DNA from: Acidobacteriota bacterium
GTDB lineage: Bacteria > Acidobacteriota > Vicinamibacteria > Vicinamibacterales > 2-12-FULL-66-21
Reading direction: 5' to 3'
Assembly (NCBI GenBank): GCA_020200195.1
Contig: JAIVJE010000408.1
Coordinates: 1-9,692 of the forward strand
DNA: 9,692 bases
This document shows positions 1 through 6,315 of the stretch, piece after piece (the stretch's first letter is position 1; each line of letters starts with the position of its first letter). The position numbers were made by a program, and so were the translations under genes. Under the pieces are notes generated by a model. That model was not told the origin of the DNA and did not search any database. It saw only the letters and a program-made list of their open reading frames with translations.

Positions 1-1131
1 GGTGAGCAGGGATGCGCCAAGGGCATACGCGATCACCTGCCGGTCGACGGCAATGTTCGCGAGCCGCGGGAGGCCCGCCGGCGCCAGAGTTTGAAGGAGC
101 TCCGTGCACCACGCCGCGACCAGCAGGCCTGCGGCGCCGCCGATCAGGCCGAGCAGCAGGCTTTCGGTCAGCATCTGGCGCAGCAATCGACGCCGCCCGG
201 CACCGAGCGCCGCCCGAATCGCCAGCTCGCGCTGCCTCGAGGCGGCGCGGGTGAGCAGCAGATTCGCGACGTTGGCGCAGGCGATCAGCAGGACGAAGCA
301 CACCGCACCGAGCAGGATGATCAGCGGCCGCTTGACGTCACCCACGATCTCTTCGTGCATCGGCACGAGGCGGATACCGATCCCGGCGTTCGATCGATAC
401 TCTTTCTCCAGCCGCGTGGCGATGGCGTCCATTTCTGATTGCGCCGCCTGGCGCGTGACCCCGGGCTTCAGCCGCCCGATGATGGTCAGCCAGTACGATC
501 CGCGGGCGCTGAACAGCTGTTCGAACTGCCCGACCGGAGCGAGCGGCACCCAGAACTCCGCGTCTTCGGGATAGGCGAAGCGCTCCGGCATCACGCCGAG
601 CACTTCGTGCGAGACGCCGTTGAGCATGATCGTCCGGCCGATCACGGACGGGTTCGCGCCGAACCGGCGCGTCCACAGCCCGTGCGCGAGAATCACGACT
701 TGCTCCCCGCCGGCCTGCCCGTTGGCCGCGGCGAAGGCCCGGCCTCTCGCGGGCGCCACGCCGAGCGTGTCGAAGAAGTCGGGTGTCACCCGGCCGCCGC
801 GGATCTGCGTCGGATCACCGCTGCCCGTCAGCGTCACGCTCGCGCCCGAGTACGCCGACATCCGCTCGAACGACGTGCTCGCACGCCGCCAGTCCTCGAA
901 GTTCGGGTACGTGCCGACGTCCTTGTCGAACCCCTGACGCGGGTTGTAGGTCCAGAGCATCATCAGCCGGTCGGGCTGCGGGTAGGGAAGCGGCCGCAGC
1001 AGCACGGCGTTGACGACGGTGAAGATCGCCGCGTTCGCTCCGATGCCGAGCGCCAGCGTCAACGTCGCGACGGCATAGAAGAGGGGCTGTTTCGCGATGC
1101 CCCTGAAGGCGTAGAGCAGATCGTTCAGCAT
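1..1131 (-). CDS. ADOP-family FtsX/MacB-type ABC transporter permease (partial, C-terminus beyond left edge)
   Basis: I translated this from the minus strand; it is open for 377 codons from the ATG at 1131 to the window edge. The N-terminus (MLNDLLYAFRGIAKQP) leads into a first membrane segment at about residues 19-41, ending in the ADOP-typical NAVLLRPLPYP. A MacB-like periplasmic domain follows (about 45-265, with RRFGANPSVIGRTI, VLGVMPERFAYP and GRLKPGVTRQAA). Then come a second membrane segment (about 269-291), the FtsX motif RELAIRAALGAGRRR (301-315) and a third segment (about 322-342). Full ADOP proteins run to roughly 800 residues, so about half is missing. ADOP proteins are permeases with two FtsX-like halves, usually encoded away from an ATPase gene; none is visible here. 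The substrate is unknown. A GAGGA ribosome-binding site lies 5 nt before the ATG, inside the end of an upstream remnant, which implies it was once a downstream member of a tandem. Confidence 0.93.
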   Translation of the reverse strand, partial: MLNDLLYAFRGIAKQPLFYAVATLTLALGIGANAAIFTVVNAVLLRPLPYPQPDRLMMLWTYNPRQGFDKDVGTYPNFEDWRRASTSFERMSAYSGASVTLTGSGDPTQIRGGRVTPDFFDTLGVAPARGRAFAAANGQAGGEQVVILAHGLWTRRFGANPSVIGRTIMLNGVSHEVLGVMPERFAYPEDAEFWVPLAPVGQFEQLFSARGSYWLTIIGRLKPGVTRQAAQSEMDAIATRLEKEYRSNAGIGIRLVPMHEEIVGDVKRPLIILLGAVCFVLLIACANVANLLLTRAASRQRELAIRAALGAGRRRLLRQMLTESLLLGLIGGAAGLLVAAWCTELLQTLAPAGLPRLANIAVDRQVIAYALGASLLT

Positions 1132-1133
1132 GA

Positions 1134-1219
1134 TTATCCTCGCGTGTACTCCGCGCACAACGCCGTCAACGGATCCACTTCAGCGCGCGACGGGAAGGAA
1201 TATAGCCGATTAGCGCGCG
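1134..1219 (-). pseudogene. C-terminal tail remnant of a second ADOP/FtsX permease, frameshifted
   Basis: Read on the minus strand, one frame gives RALIGYIPSRRAL and the next gives VDPLTALCAEYTRG followed by TAA. Joined, they match the usual end of FtsX/ADOP permeases: last helix, then Y-[IL]-P-[AS]-R-R-A, then VDP-L-x-AL-x-x-E. The join is at about 1176-1182, where CTGAAGTGGATCC would be in frame with one extra G, so a single-base deletion explains the break. The TAA ends 2 nt before the ATG of the intact permease. Nothing homologous to the rest of such a gene lies upstream on this strand; beyond about 1220 the sequence changes to an oppositely oriented permease piece. The family resemblance is from memory of conserved ends, not from an alignment. 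Confidence 0.7.
1137..1141 (-). promoter_or_regulatory. Ribosome-binding site of the ADOP permease
   Basis: The minus strand reads GAGGA, then TAATC, then ATG at 1131. The 5-nt spacer contains the TAA stop of the upstream permease remnant, so the remnant's last codons supply the downstream gene's initiation signal. Confidence 0.6.
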
Positions 1220-1250
1220 AACTTCCGTGTGAACTCGATCTCCAGGGGTA

Positions 1251-1541
1251 ACGCCACGTCGCTTTGACGGCGACAGCGGGGTGTTGGGCACCTCGCTCAG
1301 CCTGGACGGCACACCACACGTCGTCATCGGTGTGATGCCGCGCCACTTTCGCTTTCCCGCCGACGATGTGCAGCTGTTGGTGCCGTTCACCCTGCGCGAG
1401 GCCGACTTCGAAAATCGTCGCAACAGGTTTCTCGAGGGAGTGGCACGGCTCGGGACGGGTGTGGCGTTCGAAAAGGCCCCGGGCTATCGATACTTCACAA
1501 GCAAGCTGGAGCCCTGGCCGCGAGCTCGTCTGGGCGACTGA
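1251..1541 (+). pseudogene. Inverted internal fragment of an ADOP permease periplasmic domain
   Basis: The plus strand is open here. From about 1254 to 1478 it encodes PRRFDGDSGVLG, LSLDGTPHVVIGVMP, RHFRFPADDVQLLVP and FLEGVARLGTGVAFEKA. This lines up piece by piece with residues about 154-230 of the intact permease in this window (TRRFGANPSVIG, MLNGVSHEVLGVMP, ERFAYPEDAEFWVP, WLTIIGRLKPGVTRQAA), but lies on the opposite strand. The usual KPG of the RLKPGV motif has become GTG. After FEKA the resemblance stops, and about 21 unrelated codons run to a TGA. It has no N-terminal helix and no FtsX domains; only about 75 residues of a roughly 800-residue protein remain. A GTG at 1281 could start translation, but I see no ribosome-binding site, so I call it a remnant and not a gene. 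Confidence 0.75.
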
Positions 1542-1566
1542 GCCACAAGCTTGAAGGAATCCGTTG

Positions 1567-1908
1567 TCACCCGGTTCCAAGCGCCGACTGCACCGCCTTG
1601 GGAATCCGCTCCAGGTCGTACGGCTTCCCCACGATCTCCAGCGACTCGGTCGGGCCGATGATCTCCTTCAAGCGCCGTTTGTTGGTCGTCGTGACCACGA
1701 GTTTCCGCCCTTTCATCGCGTCGCTCGCCAGCAGCACCTGCAGAAAGCGCCAGTTCGGCTCGTACGGGATCGTAATGTCCCAGACGAACACCGCCGGATC
1801 GTGCTCGGCGACGAACCGGAGAAAATCGGCGTCCCCGCTCCTGAACGCCGTCACGTGGCCGGTGACAACGTTCGAAAAGCCATGCTGGTGGAGCACCCAG
1901 CGCAGCAT
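1567..1908 (-). CDS. Short receiver-like (CheY-fold) protein lacking the first strand
   Basis: This 113-residue protein resembles a two-component receiver domain from helix 1 onward. A hydrophobic strand before a central Asp (AVFVWDITIPYEPNW, D44) fits strand 3 and the phosphoacceptor. VVTTTN (71-76) fits strand 4 with its switch Thr, and EIVGKPYDLE (91-100, K95) fits strand 5 with the conserved Lys. The first strand and the acidic pair that binds magnesium (usually in a VVDD-like motif) are absent: the protein opens directly with MLRWVLHQHGF. The start is fixed by an AGGAAAGG site 9 nt upstream; no ATG, GTG or TTG lies in frame in the short stretch before it. It begins 19 bp after the amidohydrolase stop and is probably co-transcribed. 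Without the acidic pair, normal phosphorylation is doubtful. It may be a pseudo-receiver that signals by binding; the partner is unknown. Confidence 0.75.
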   Translation of the reverse strand: MLRWVLHQHGFSNVVTGHVTAFRSGDADFLRFVAEHDPAVFVWDITIPYEPNWRFLQVLLASDAMKGRKLVVTTTNKRRLKEIIGPTESLEIVGKPYDLERIPKAVQSALGTG

Positions 1909-1917
1909 CTCGACGGT

Positions 1918-1925
1918 CCTTTCCT
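1918..1925 (-). promoter_or_regulatory. Ribosome-binding site that decides the receiver-like start
   Basis: The minus strand reads AGGAAAGG, 9 nt before the ATG at 1908. It lies between the amidohydrolase stop (TAG, 1930-1928) and the receiver start. This supports the short N-terminus as genuine and not a mis-called start. Confidence 0.55.
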
Positions 1926-1927
1926 GG

Positions 1928-4900
1928 CTACTTGCGCGCGTCGCGCTCCCACCAGAACGGCAGCCGCGTACGCGTCTGCGGCGCGATCTCGTTCAGCGTC
2001 TTTCCCTCATACAGGTGGCCGTTCAGCATTACCATCGCGACCGACTCCGTGTTCCTGACGCTCTCGAGCGGGCTGCGATCCAGCACGACGAGATCCGCGA
2101 GCTTGCCCTTCTCAATGGAACCGATGTCCCCCTCGAGTCCCAGGTAACGCGCGCCATCGATCGTCGCGGCGCGCAGCGCCTCCATGGCGTTCATCCCGCC
2201 CTGCTGTAGCATCCACAGCTCCCAGTGCGCGCCCAGCCCCTGCAACTGACCGTGCGCGCCAAGCTGCACCGAGCCGCCGGCATCCGCAATCTGCTTCGCG
2301 CCACGCGCGATGAGCACATGATTGAAATCCTCCTCGGGCGCCATCGTCCGCCGGCGCGAGCGCGAATCGATGACCTCGCGCGGACTGAACCGCAGCAGCT
2401 GCTCGTTCTCCCACACGTTGCTGTGCTGATACCAGTAATACTCGCCCGACAGGCCGCCATAACCGACGATCAGGGTCGGTGTGTAGCCGACACCGCTTTT
2501 GGCGAAGAGCTGCACTGTGTCTTTGTAGATCCGCGGCACCGGCAGGGAGTGCTCGACTCCCGTATGGCCGTCCAGCACGTGCGTCTGGTTCATGTAGAGC
2601 AGCGAGCCGCCTTCAGGCACCACGAGCATCTCCAGCTCGCGCGCCGCCTTGACGATCATCTGCCGTGCGTCGCGCCGCTGCTGGTTGTAGCTCTTCACCG
2701 AAAAAGCGCCCGCGGCTTTCTGGCGCCGGAGATGCGACAGCGCATCCTCGTAGCTCTCGACTACCGCCTTGAATGGTGTTTCAGCGCCGTACAGGATCGT
2801 GCCGGTCGAGAACAAGCGCGGCCCGAGCTTCGCCCCGCTGCGGATCAGCTCGGCGTTCGTGAACACGGTTTCGGTATTGTTCGAGGGGTCGTGCGCCGTC
2901 GTGACGCCGAACGCCACGTTGGCCGCGAGCGGCCAGCTCGATTGCGCGAGCAGCCCGCTCGACTCTCCGCCGAGATGTGCGTGCACATCGATGATGCCAG
3001 GCATGATCGTTTTGCCACGGACGTCAATCCGCTTCGCACTCGACGGCACCTGAACAGAGGATGACGGCCCGACGGCACTGATCCGATTGCCCTCGATGAC
3101 GATGGTCGCGTTTTCCGTGACACCGGGTGTACCCTGGATCGCACCGGGCTTCAGGCCACCCATTGTGATGACGCGGGCGCCAACGAGCGCGATGGCACCG
3201 GAAGGCCGATCGCTCCCAGTCGTGAAGCCGATCGGCACGCCCTTGATCTCCGGGTCCACCGCCTTGGGCTCTCCGCCTTCCACGAAGGAGAACGTGCGCG
3301 AGAGCTCACGCGTGAACAGCTCCGGACCGAGCGCCCAGTACAGACGACGGCTGTCACCGGACCAGTGCAGGTAGTACCCGGCGTCCCGCGAGACGCGCTG
3401 TACCGGGAACGACTGCGTGGTCGGTCCGATGTCGACCGGCCGTCCCGTCCGCGGGAACGGCGCGATGAAGGTCCTGAAGCGCTCCTCGAACGCCAGCCAC
3501 TGACCGTCGGGCGAGGGCGCCATCTGCATCGCGTTGTCGCTGCGGACGTGCTCGATCTCGTCGCGGCCCGGAAGCGGCGAATCCCCGCGCGGCAGGCCGA
3601 CGCTGAGCAACACGAATTTCTCGTTGCGGAACTCGCGCAGGTAAATGCGGGTCCCCGTGTGATCGAACTCCGGATCGTTGCCCGCGTCGCGCACGAGCAC
3701 CGGCTCGCCGCCAGACACCGGGACGACGTAGATGCCGGCTTCTTCCGAAAAATACGGGCCGCGCGTCTGATCGCCGCCGGCGTGGCGGAATACGAGCCAC
3801 TTGCCGTCAGGTGAGAACGACGGTTCGACGTAGTGTCCCGGCTTCGCGATCACGTCGCGTGCGTCGCTGCCATCGGCCTTCGCGATTCGGAGGCGCCCCA
3901 TCTCGGTGTCGTTCCAGGTCGTGTAGGCGAGCCATTGCCCGTCACGCGAAAACGTCGGAAAGAACTCGTAACGGTCGTCCTTTGTAATCCGCTTCGGCTC
4001 GCCGGCCGGAAGGCCCCGCGCATACAGATGGCCGAGCGCGCTGTAGACCACCGTCTTGCCGTCGGGCGAGACCCGGACATCGCGCAGCATTCGCACGGGA
4101 AATTCGGTCGGATGTACCTTCTGCGGAAAGCGCACCGGCGCGTTCAGCGTCTGCTCGACCTTGACGTTGAACGGAACTGGCTGCCCCTTCCCCGACGCAG
4201 CATCCACTTTCCAGAGCTTGCCTTCGCCCCAGATCAGGAGCGACTTGCCATCGGGCATCCACGCGTACTGCGGATACAGCCCGTGGATCGCCCACGCCTC
4301 CTGCAGATCCTTGTCGAGGTTGCCGAACAGCTCGCGGTCTCGACCGGTCTCGAGGTCGCGCAGGTACAGGTAACTCTTCAGACGCACTCGTCTGACGTAC
4401 GCCAATGTCTTCCCATCCGGCGACATCTGCGGGGTCACGGAGCCCCCCTGCACGCTGACGGCGCGGCGCTCCCGCCCGGTCGTCAGATCCCGGCGGAAGA
4501 TCGCGTAAATCGTGCCGTTGGGATCCTTGTTGTATTCGAACTGCTGCCCGGGCGTGATGTCCTTGCTGTAATACAGATAGCGGCCGTCCGGAGAGATATC
4601 CGGCTCGCCAGCATCTTTCTGCCAGCCGTTGCGCTCCGTGACCTGCAGGCCGTCGCTGGGTCCTGCTGAATGGAACATCCAGATTTCACCGGCGCCCAGC
4701 GAGCGCTCCTTCACGAAATGCCGGCGGGCATAGACATATGCACCGTCTGGGGACCATGTCGGGCTGTTTACGAACCAGCGCTTCTCCCGTGAAACCTGCT
4801 TCCCGTCCTTGCCCCCCACATCCATCGTCCAGATGTTCCAGAGGCCGTCGCGGTCGCTGGTGTATGCGATGCGCTTGCCGTCAGGGCTGAAGCGCGGCTG

Positions 4901-5188
4901 CATGTCGAACACGGGACCGCTCGTCAGCCGGGTTGCGGCGGAAGCACCACTGCCGTCCACCGGCATCACATAGACATCGCCAAGCAGATCGAAGACGACG
5001 CGCCGGCCGTCCGGGCTGACGTCGAGATTCATCCACGTGCCTTCGTTCGTGTCGAAGGACAGTTTCGTCGTGGGGCCAAGATCCGCTGCGACATCCCATT
5101 TCTTGTCGGTCTTCTCATCTCGCTGCGCCTGCGGTTGCGGCGCGAACGCGGGGATGATCAGGAGAAGGAGGAGCCGGGCCGGTTTCAT
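1928..5188 (-). CDS. Secreted TolB-like beta-propeller / amidohydrolase fusion protein
   Basis: The 1086-residue protein starts with a signal peptide (MKPARLLLLLIIPAFAPQPQ, probable cleavage near 16-22), so it is likely periplasmic or exported. Residues about 50-620 carry twelve PD40/WD40-like repeats of the SPDGKxIAY type (near 57, 99, 145, 198, 255, 310, 373, 413, 458, 508, 558 and 608), enough for two six-bladed TolB-like propellers. Residues about 664-1065 are a metal-dependent amidohydrolase of the imidazolonepropionase-like group. They contain IMPGIIDVHAHLG (metal-binding H736 and H738), VKSYNQ (K832, possible carboxylated Lys), H870, H875 and H880 in THVLDGHTGVEH, QLGAHGQLQGLGAHWE (H979, H987), and the closing GSIEKGKLADLVVLD. 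The substrate is unknown; peptide or cyclic-amide hydrolysis fits the family. An AAGGA site lies 6 nt before the ATG. It sits between a glycosylase and a receiver-like gene in a probable operon. Confidence 0.93.
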   Translation of the reverse strand: MKPARLLLLLIIPAFAPQPQAQRDEKTDKKWDVAADLGPTTKLSFDTNEGTWMNLDVSPDGRRVVFDLLGDVYVMPVDGSGASAATRLTSGPVFDMQPRFSPDGKRIAYTSDRDGLWNIWTMDVGGKDGKQVSREKRWFVNSPTWSPDGAYVYARRHFVKERSLGAGEIWMFHSAGPSDGLQVTERNGWQKDAGEPDISPDGRYLYYSKDITPGQQFEYNKDPNGTIYAIFRRDLTTGRERRAVSVQGGSVTPQMSPDGKTLAYVRRVRLKSYLYLRDLETGRDRELFGNLDKDLQEAWAIHGLYPQYAWMPDGKSLLIWGEGKLWKVDAASGKGQPVPFNVKVEQTLNAPVRFPQKVHPTEFPVRMLRDVRVSPDGKTVVYSALGHLYARGLPAGEPKRITKDDRYEFFPTFSRDGQWLAYTTWNDTEMGRLRIAKADGSDARDVIAKPGHYVEPSFSPDGKWLVFRHAGGDQTRGPYFSEEAGIYVVPVSGGEPVLVRDAGNDPEFDHTGTRIYLREFRNEKFVLLSVGLPRGDSPLPGRDEIEHVRSDNAMQMAPSPDGQWLAFEERFRTFIAPFPRTGRPVDIGPTTQSFPVQRVSRDAGYYLHWSGDSRRLYWALGPELFTRELSRTFSFVEGGEPKAVDPEIKGVPIGFTTGSDRPSGAIALVGARVITMGGLKPGAIQGTPGVTENATIVIEGNRISAVGPSSSVQVPSSAKRIDVRGKTIMPGIIDVHAHLGGESSGLLAQSSWPLAANVAFGVTTAHDPSNNTETVFTNAELIRSGAKLGPRLFSTGTILYGAETPFKAVVESYEDALSHLRRQKAAGAFSVKSYNQQRRDARQMIVKAARELEMLVVPEGGSLLYMNQTHVLDGHTGVEHSLPVPRIYKDTVQLFAKSGVGYTPTLIVGYGGLSGEYYWYQHSNVWENEQLLRFSPREVIDSRSRRRTMAPEEDFNHVLIARGAKQIADAGGSVQLGAHGQLQGLGAHWELWMLQQGGMNAMEALRAATIDGARYLGLEGDIGSIEKGKLADLVVLDRSPLESVRNTESVAMVMLNGHLYEGKTLNEIAPQTRTRLPFWWERDARK

Positions 5189-5194
5189 GTGTTG

Positions 5195-5199
5195 TCCTT
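5195..5199 (-). promoter_or_regulatory. Ribosome-binding site of the amidohydrolase
   Basis: AAGGA on the minus strand, 6 nt before the ATG at 5188. It sits just downstream of the intergenic palindrome, so that hairpin could affect access to it. Confidence 0.55.
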
Positions 5200-5202
5200 G
5201 CG

Positions 5203-5220
5203 GTCCGGCTAAAGCCGGAC
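5203..5220. repeat. Perfect 8-bp palindrome, probable REP-like dispersed repeat
   Basis: GTCCGGCT, AA, AGCCGGAC: two perfect 8-base arms with a 2-base loop, filling most of the 33-bp gap between the glycosylase stop (5222) and the amidohydrolase start (5188). There is no T-run on the minus-strand 3' side, so it is a poor intrinsic terminator. The plus strand through it translates as CGPAKAGHYRD. I recall such AKAGHY strings from spurious reading frames over dispersed palindromes in several bacterial genomes, which suggests a REP-type element; this is recollection, not a search result. Confidence 0.6.
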
Positions 5221-5221
5221 A

Positions 5222-5872
5222 CTACCGAGATGGCTCGTTGTCCAAGCTCCGCCACAAATACCAGGATGCAACCGACCGATATGGTTTCCAGGCTTCGCCG
5301 ATCTGGCGGATGCGGTCTGCCGTCGGACGCTTACGCAACCTGTACACCCGGTGCACGGCGTTGACGATGCCGAGGTCGTCGACCGGGAGGACATCGGGCC
5401 GGTGCAGACGGAACATCAGGAACATCTCCGCGGACCAGCGGCCGATACCCTTGACTTGCGTGAGCGCCGCGATCACCTCCTCGTCGCTCATGGCGTCGAG
5501 GTCGTCGAGCGGAAGCGCCCCGGTCAGGACCTTGTCCGAGAGATCCCGCAAGTACTGAACCTTCTGACGGCTCATACCCGCAGCCCTGAGTTGTTCGTCG
5601 GGGACGGTGGCGAGCGTCGCCGGCGTGGGCTGCGCCTCCGGCATCAGCGCGACCATCCGCCCGTAAATGGTGGCCGCCGCTTTCACCGAAAGCTGTTGGC
5701 CGGTGATCGCGCGAACGAGCGCGGAGAAGTGATCCGCCCGTTGGGCCGAGGCAAGGCCGCACTGGCCGTGACGCTTGATCAGCGCCGCGAGGATCGGGTC
5801 GCGCCGGAGGAGCAACCGGCGCGCACGAGCATAATCTGCCGGGGTCACGGGGGAATCATATAACCGGTGCAC
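5222..5872 (-). CDS. DNA-3-methyladenine glycosylase II-like (HhH-GPD superfamily)
   Basis: This 216-residue protein belongs to the helix-hairpin-helix GPD family, which excises alkylated bases such as 3-methyladenine from DNA to start base-excision repair in the cytoplasm. The middle carries FSALVRAITGQQLSVKAA (49-66), typical of AlkA-type enzymes. The hairpin is LTQVKGIGRWSAEMFLMF (137-154), and the catalytic Asp is in LPVDDLGIVNAV (D166, the second Asp, by analogy with AlkA). There is no Cys cluster for an iron-sulphur site, unlike EndoIII/MutY. It lacks the extra N-terminal domain of E. coli AlkA (282 residues) and is nearer the shorter yeast MAG-type form. The start is GTG at 5872, without a clear ribosome-binding site; a second in-frame GTG at codon 9 is possible. 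It is the first gene of a probable unit with the amidohydrolase and receiver-like genes. Confidence 0.93.
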   Translation of the reverse strand: MHRLYDSPVTPADYARARRLLLRRDPILAALIKRHGQCGLASAQRADHFSALVRAITGQQLSVKAAATIYGRMVALMPEAQPTPATLATVPDEQLRAAGMSRQKVQYLRDLSDKVLTGALPLDDLDAMSDEEVIAALTQVKGIGRWSAEMFLMFRLHRPDVLPVDDLGIVNAVHRVYRLRKRPTADRIRQIGEAWKPYRSVASWYLWRSLDNEPSR

Positions 5873-6006
5873 GGAGAACTCGTCCCCGCTCCGGGCACCT
5901 GTCGCCGCTGTGCAAATTGTTTCGTGAGGATCCGAAGGAAGGTATGGAGCCGGTGAACGAATGGAGATTCGTCCACCGGCTCAGAGTTCAGCGTTTCGCT
6001 ACCGCG
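5873..6006. other. Intergenic spacer between KGG gene and glycosylase
   Basis: These 134 bp hold one strong hairpin (5947-5982) and otherwise no coding signal. Any promoter for the glycosylase should lie at 5873-5946. I see TTGCAC on the minus strand near 5911-5916 but no credible -10 box at the right spacing, so I do not call one. Confidence 0.4.
5947..5982 (-). terminator. Long imperfect hairpin downstream of the KGG gene, possible terminator
   Basis: On the plus strand: GAGCCGGTG, A, ACGAAT, loop GGAG, ATTCGT, C, CACCGGCTC. That is a 9-bp stem, one A-C mismatch and a 6-bp stem closing a 4-base loop. It lies 24 bp beyond the KGG stop at 6007 and so could end transcription of gltX and the KGG gene. 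The minus-strand sequence after it (CATACCTTCCTTCGG) is only mildly T-rich, so intrinsic termination may be weak, and it could act as an mRNA 3'-stabilising structure or a repeat instead. Confidence 0.5.
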
Positions 6007-6276
6007 CTACTCGCCGCGTTCGGCATCGTCATCGGTCATCGACATGCGGCTCTCGGGCGACACGCCGCGCATGTCGTCGCCGGATGATCCGCTGCCTGAC
6101 TGCTCGCGACGACGGCGGTGGCTCGCGATGCCTCCTTTACGGCCGGCATCCCGTGCTTCCTCACTCGTCCATTCGTGGGCGGTCCCCTTCTGGTGGGCCG
6201 CCTTTCCACCTTTGCTGGCAATTTCGCGCTGCTTGGCACGATCCATCGACGCAAAACCGCGATCTTCTTTGGCCAC
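6007..6276 (-). CDS. KGG-motif general stress protein (YciG/GsiB/con-10-like)
   Basis: This small, highly charged, hydrophilic protein of 89 residues carries the repeated motif of the stress-induced KGG family. RGFASMDRAKQREIASKGGKAA (residues 6-27) and the second copy SEEARDAGRKGGIASHRRR (38-56) share the ExA-x-x-GxKGG pattern; the intervening AHQKGTAHEWT is also typical. The tail (57-89) is Ser/Gly/Asp-rich and probably disordered. Relatives are induced by starvation, desiccation or general stress; their molecular role is poorly defined. The start is GTG at 6276, fixed by a strong AGGAGG 5 nt upstream. It begins 39 bp after the gltX stop, so it may be partly co-transcribed with gltX, although stress proteins usually have their own promoter; none is evident in this short gap. 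Confidence 0.9.
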   Translation of the reverse strand: MAKEDRGFASMDRAKQREIASKGGKAAHQKGTAHEWTSEEARDAGRKGGIASHRRRREQSGSGSSGDDMRGVSPESRMSMTDDDAERGE

Positions 6277-6281
6277 GATGT

Positions 6282-6287
6282 CCTCCT
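6282..6287 (-). promoter_or_regulatory. Strong ribosome-binding site of the KGG stress gene
   Basis: The minus strand carries AGGAGG within a purine run (GGGGGAGGAGGA, 6281-6292), 5 nt before the GTG at 6276. It is the strongest Shine-Dalgarno sequence in the window and suggests high translation of this small protein. Confidence 0.7.
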
Positions 6288-6315
6288 CCCCCGTACCCTC
6301 AGGTGGTGGACGATT

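Noticed and set aside
439..1251. 270-codon plus-strand frame over the permease
   Set aside because: It is Arg/Pro/Ala-rich with no recognisable motif and lies antisense to the clear ADOP permease.
1281..1541. 86-codon plus-strand frame as a functional small gene
   Set aside because: It is an internal piece of a permease periplasmic domain, with no signal sequence, no membrane segment and no ribosome-binding site.
1134..1580. 148-codon minus-strand frame over the remnant region
   Set aside because: Only its last 14 codons resemble a permease tail; the rest runs antisense to the plus-strand permease fragment and shows no family features.
2225..3064. 279-codon plus-strand frame over the amidohydrolase
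   Set aside because: It is antisense to conserved amidohydrolase motifs and has no family features of its own.
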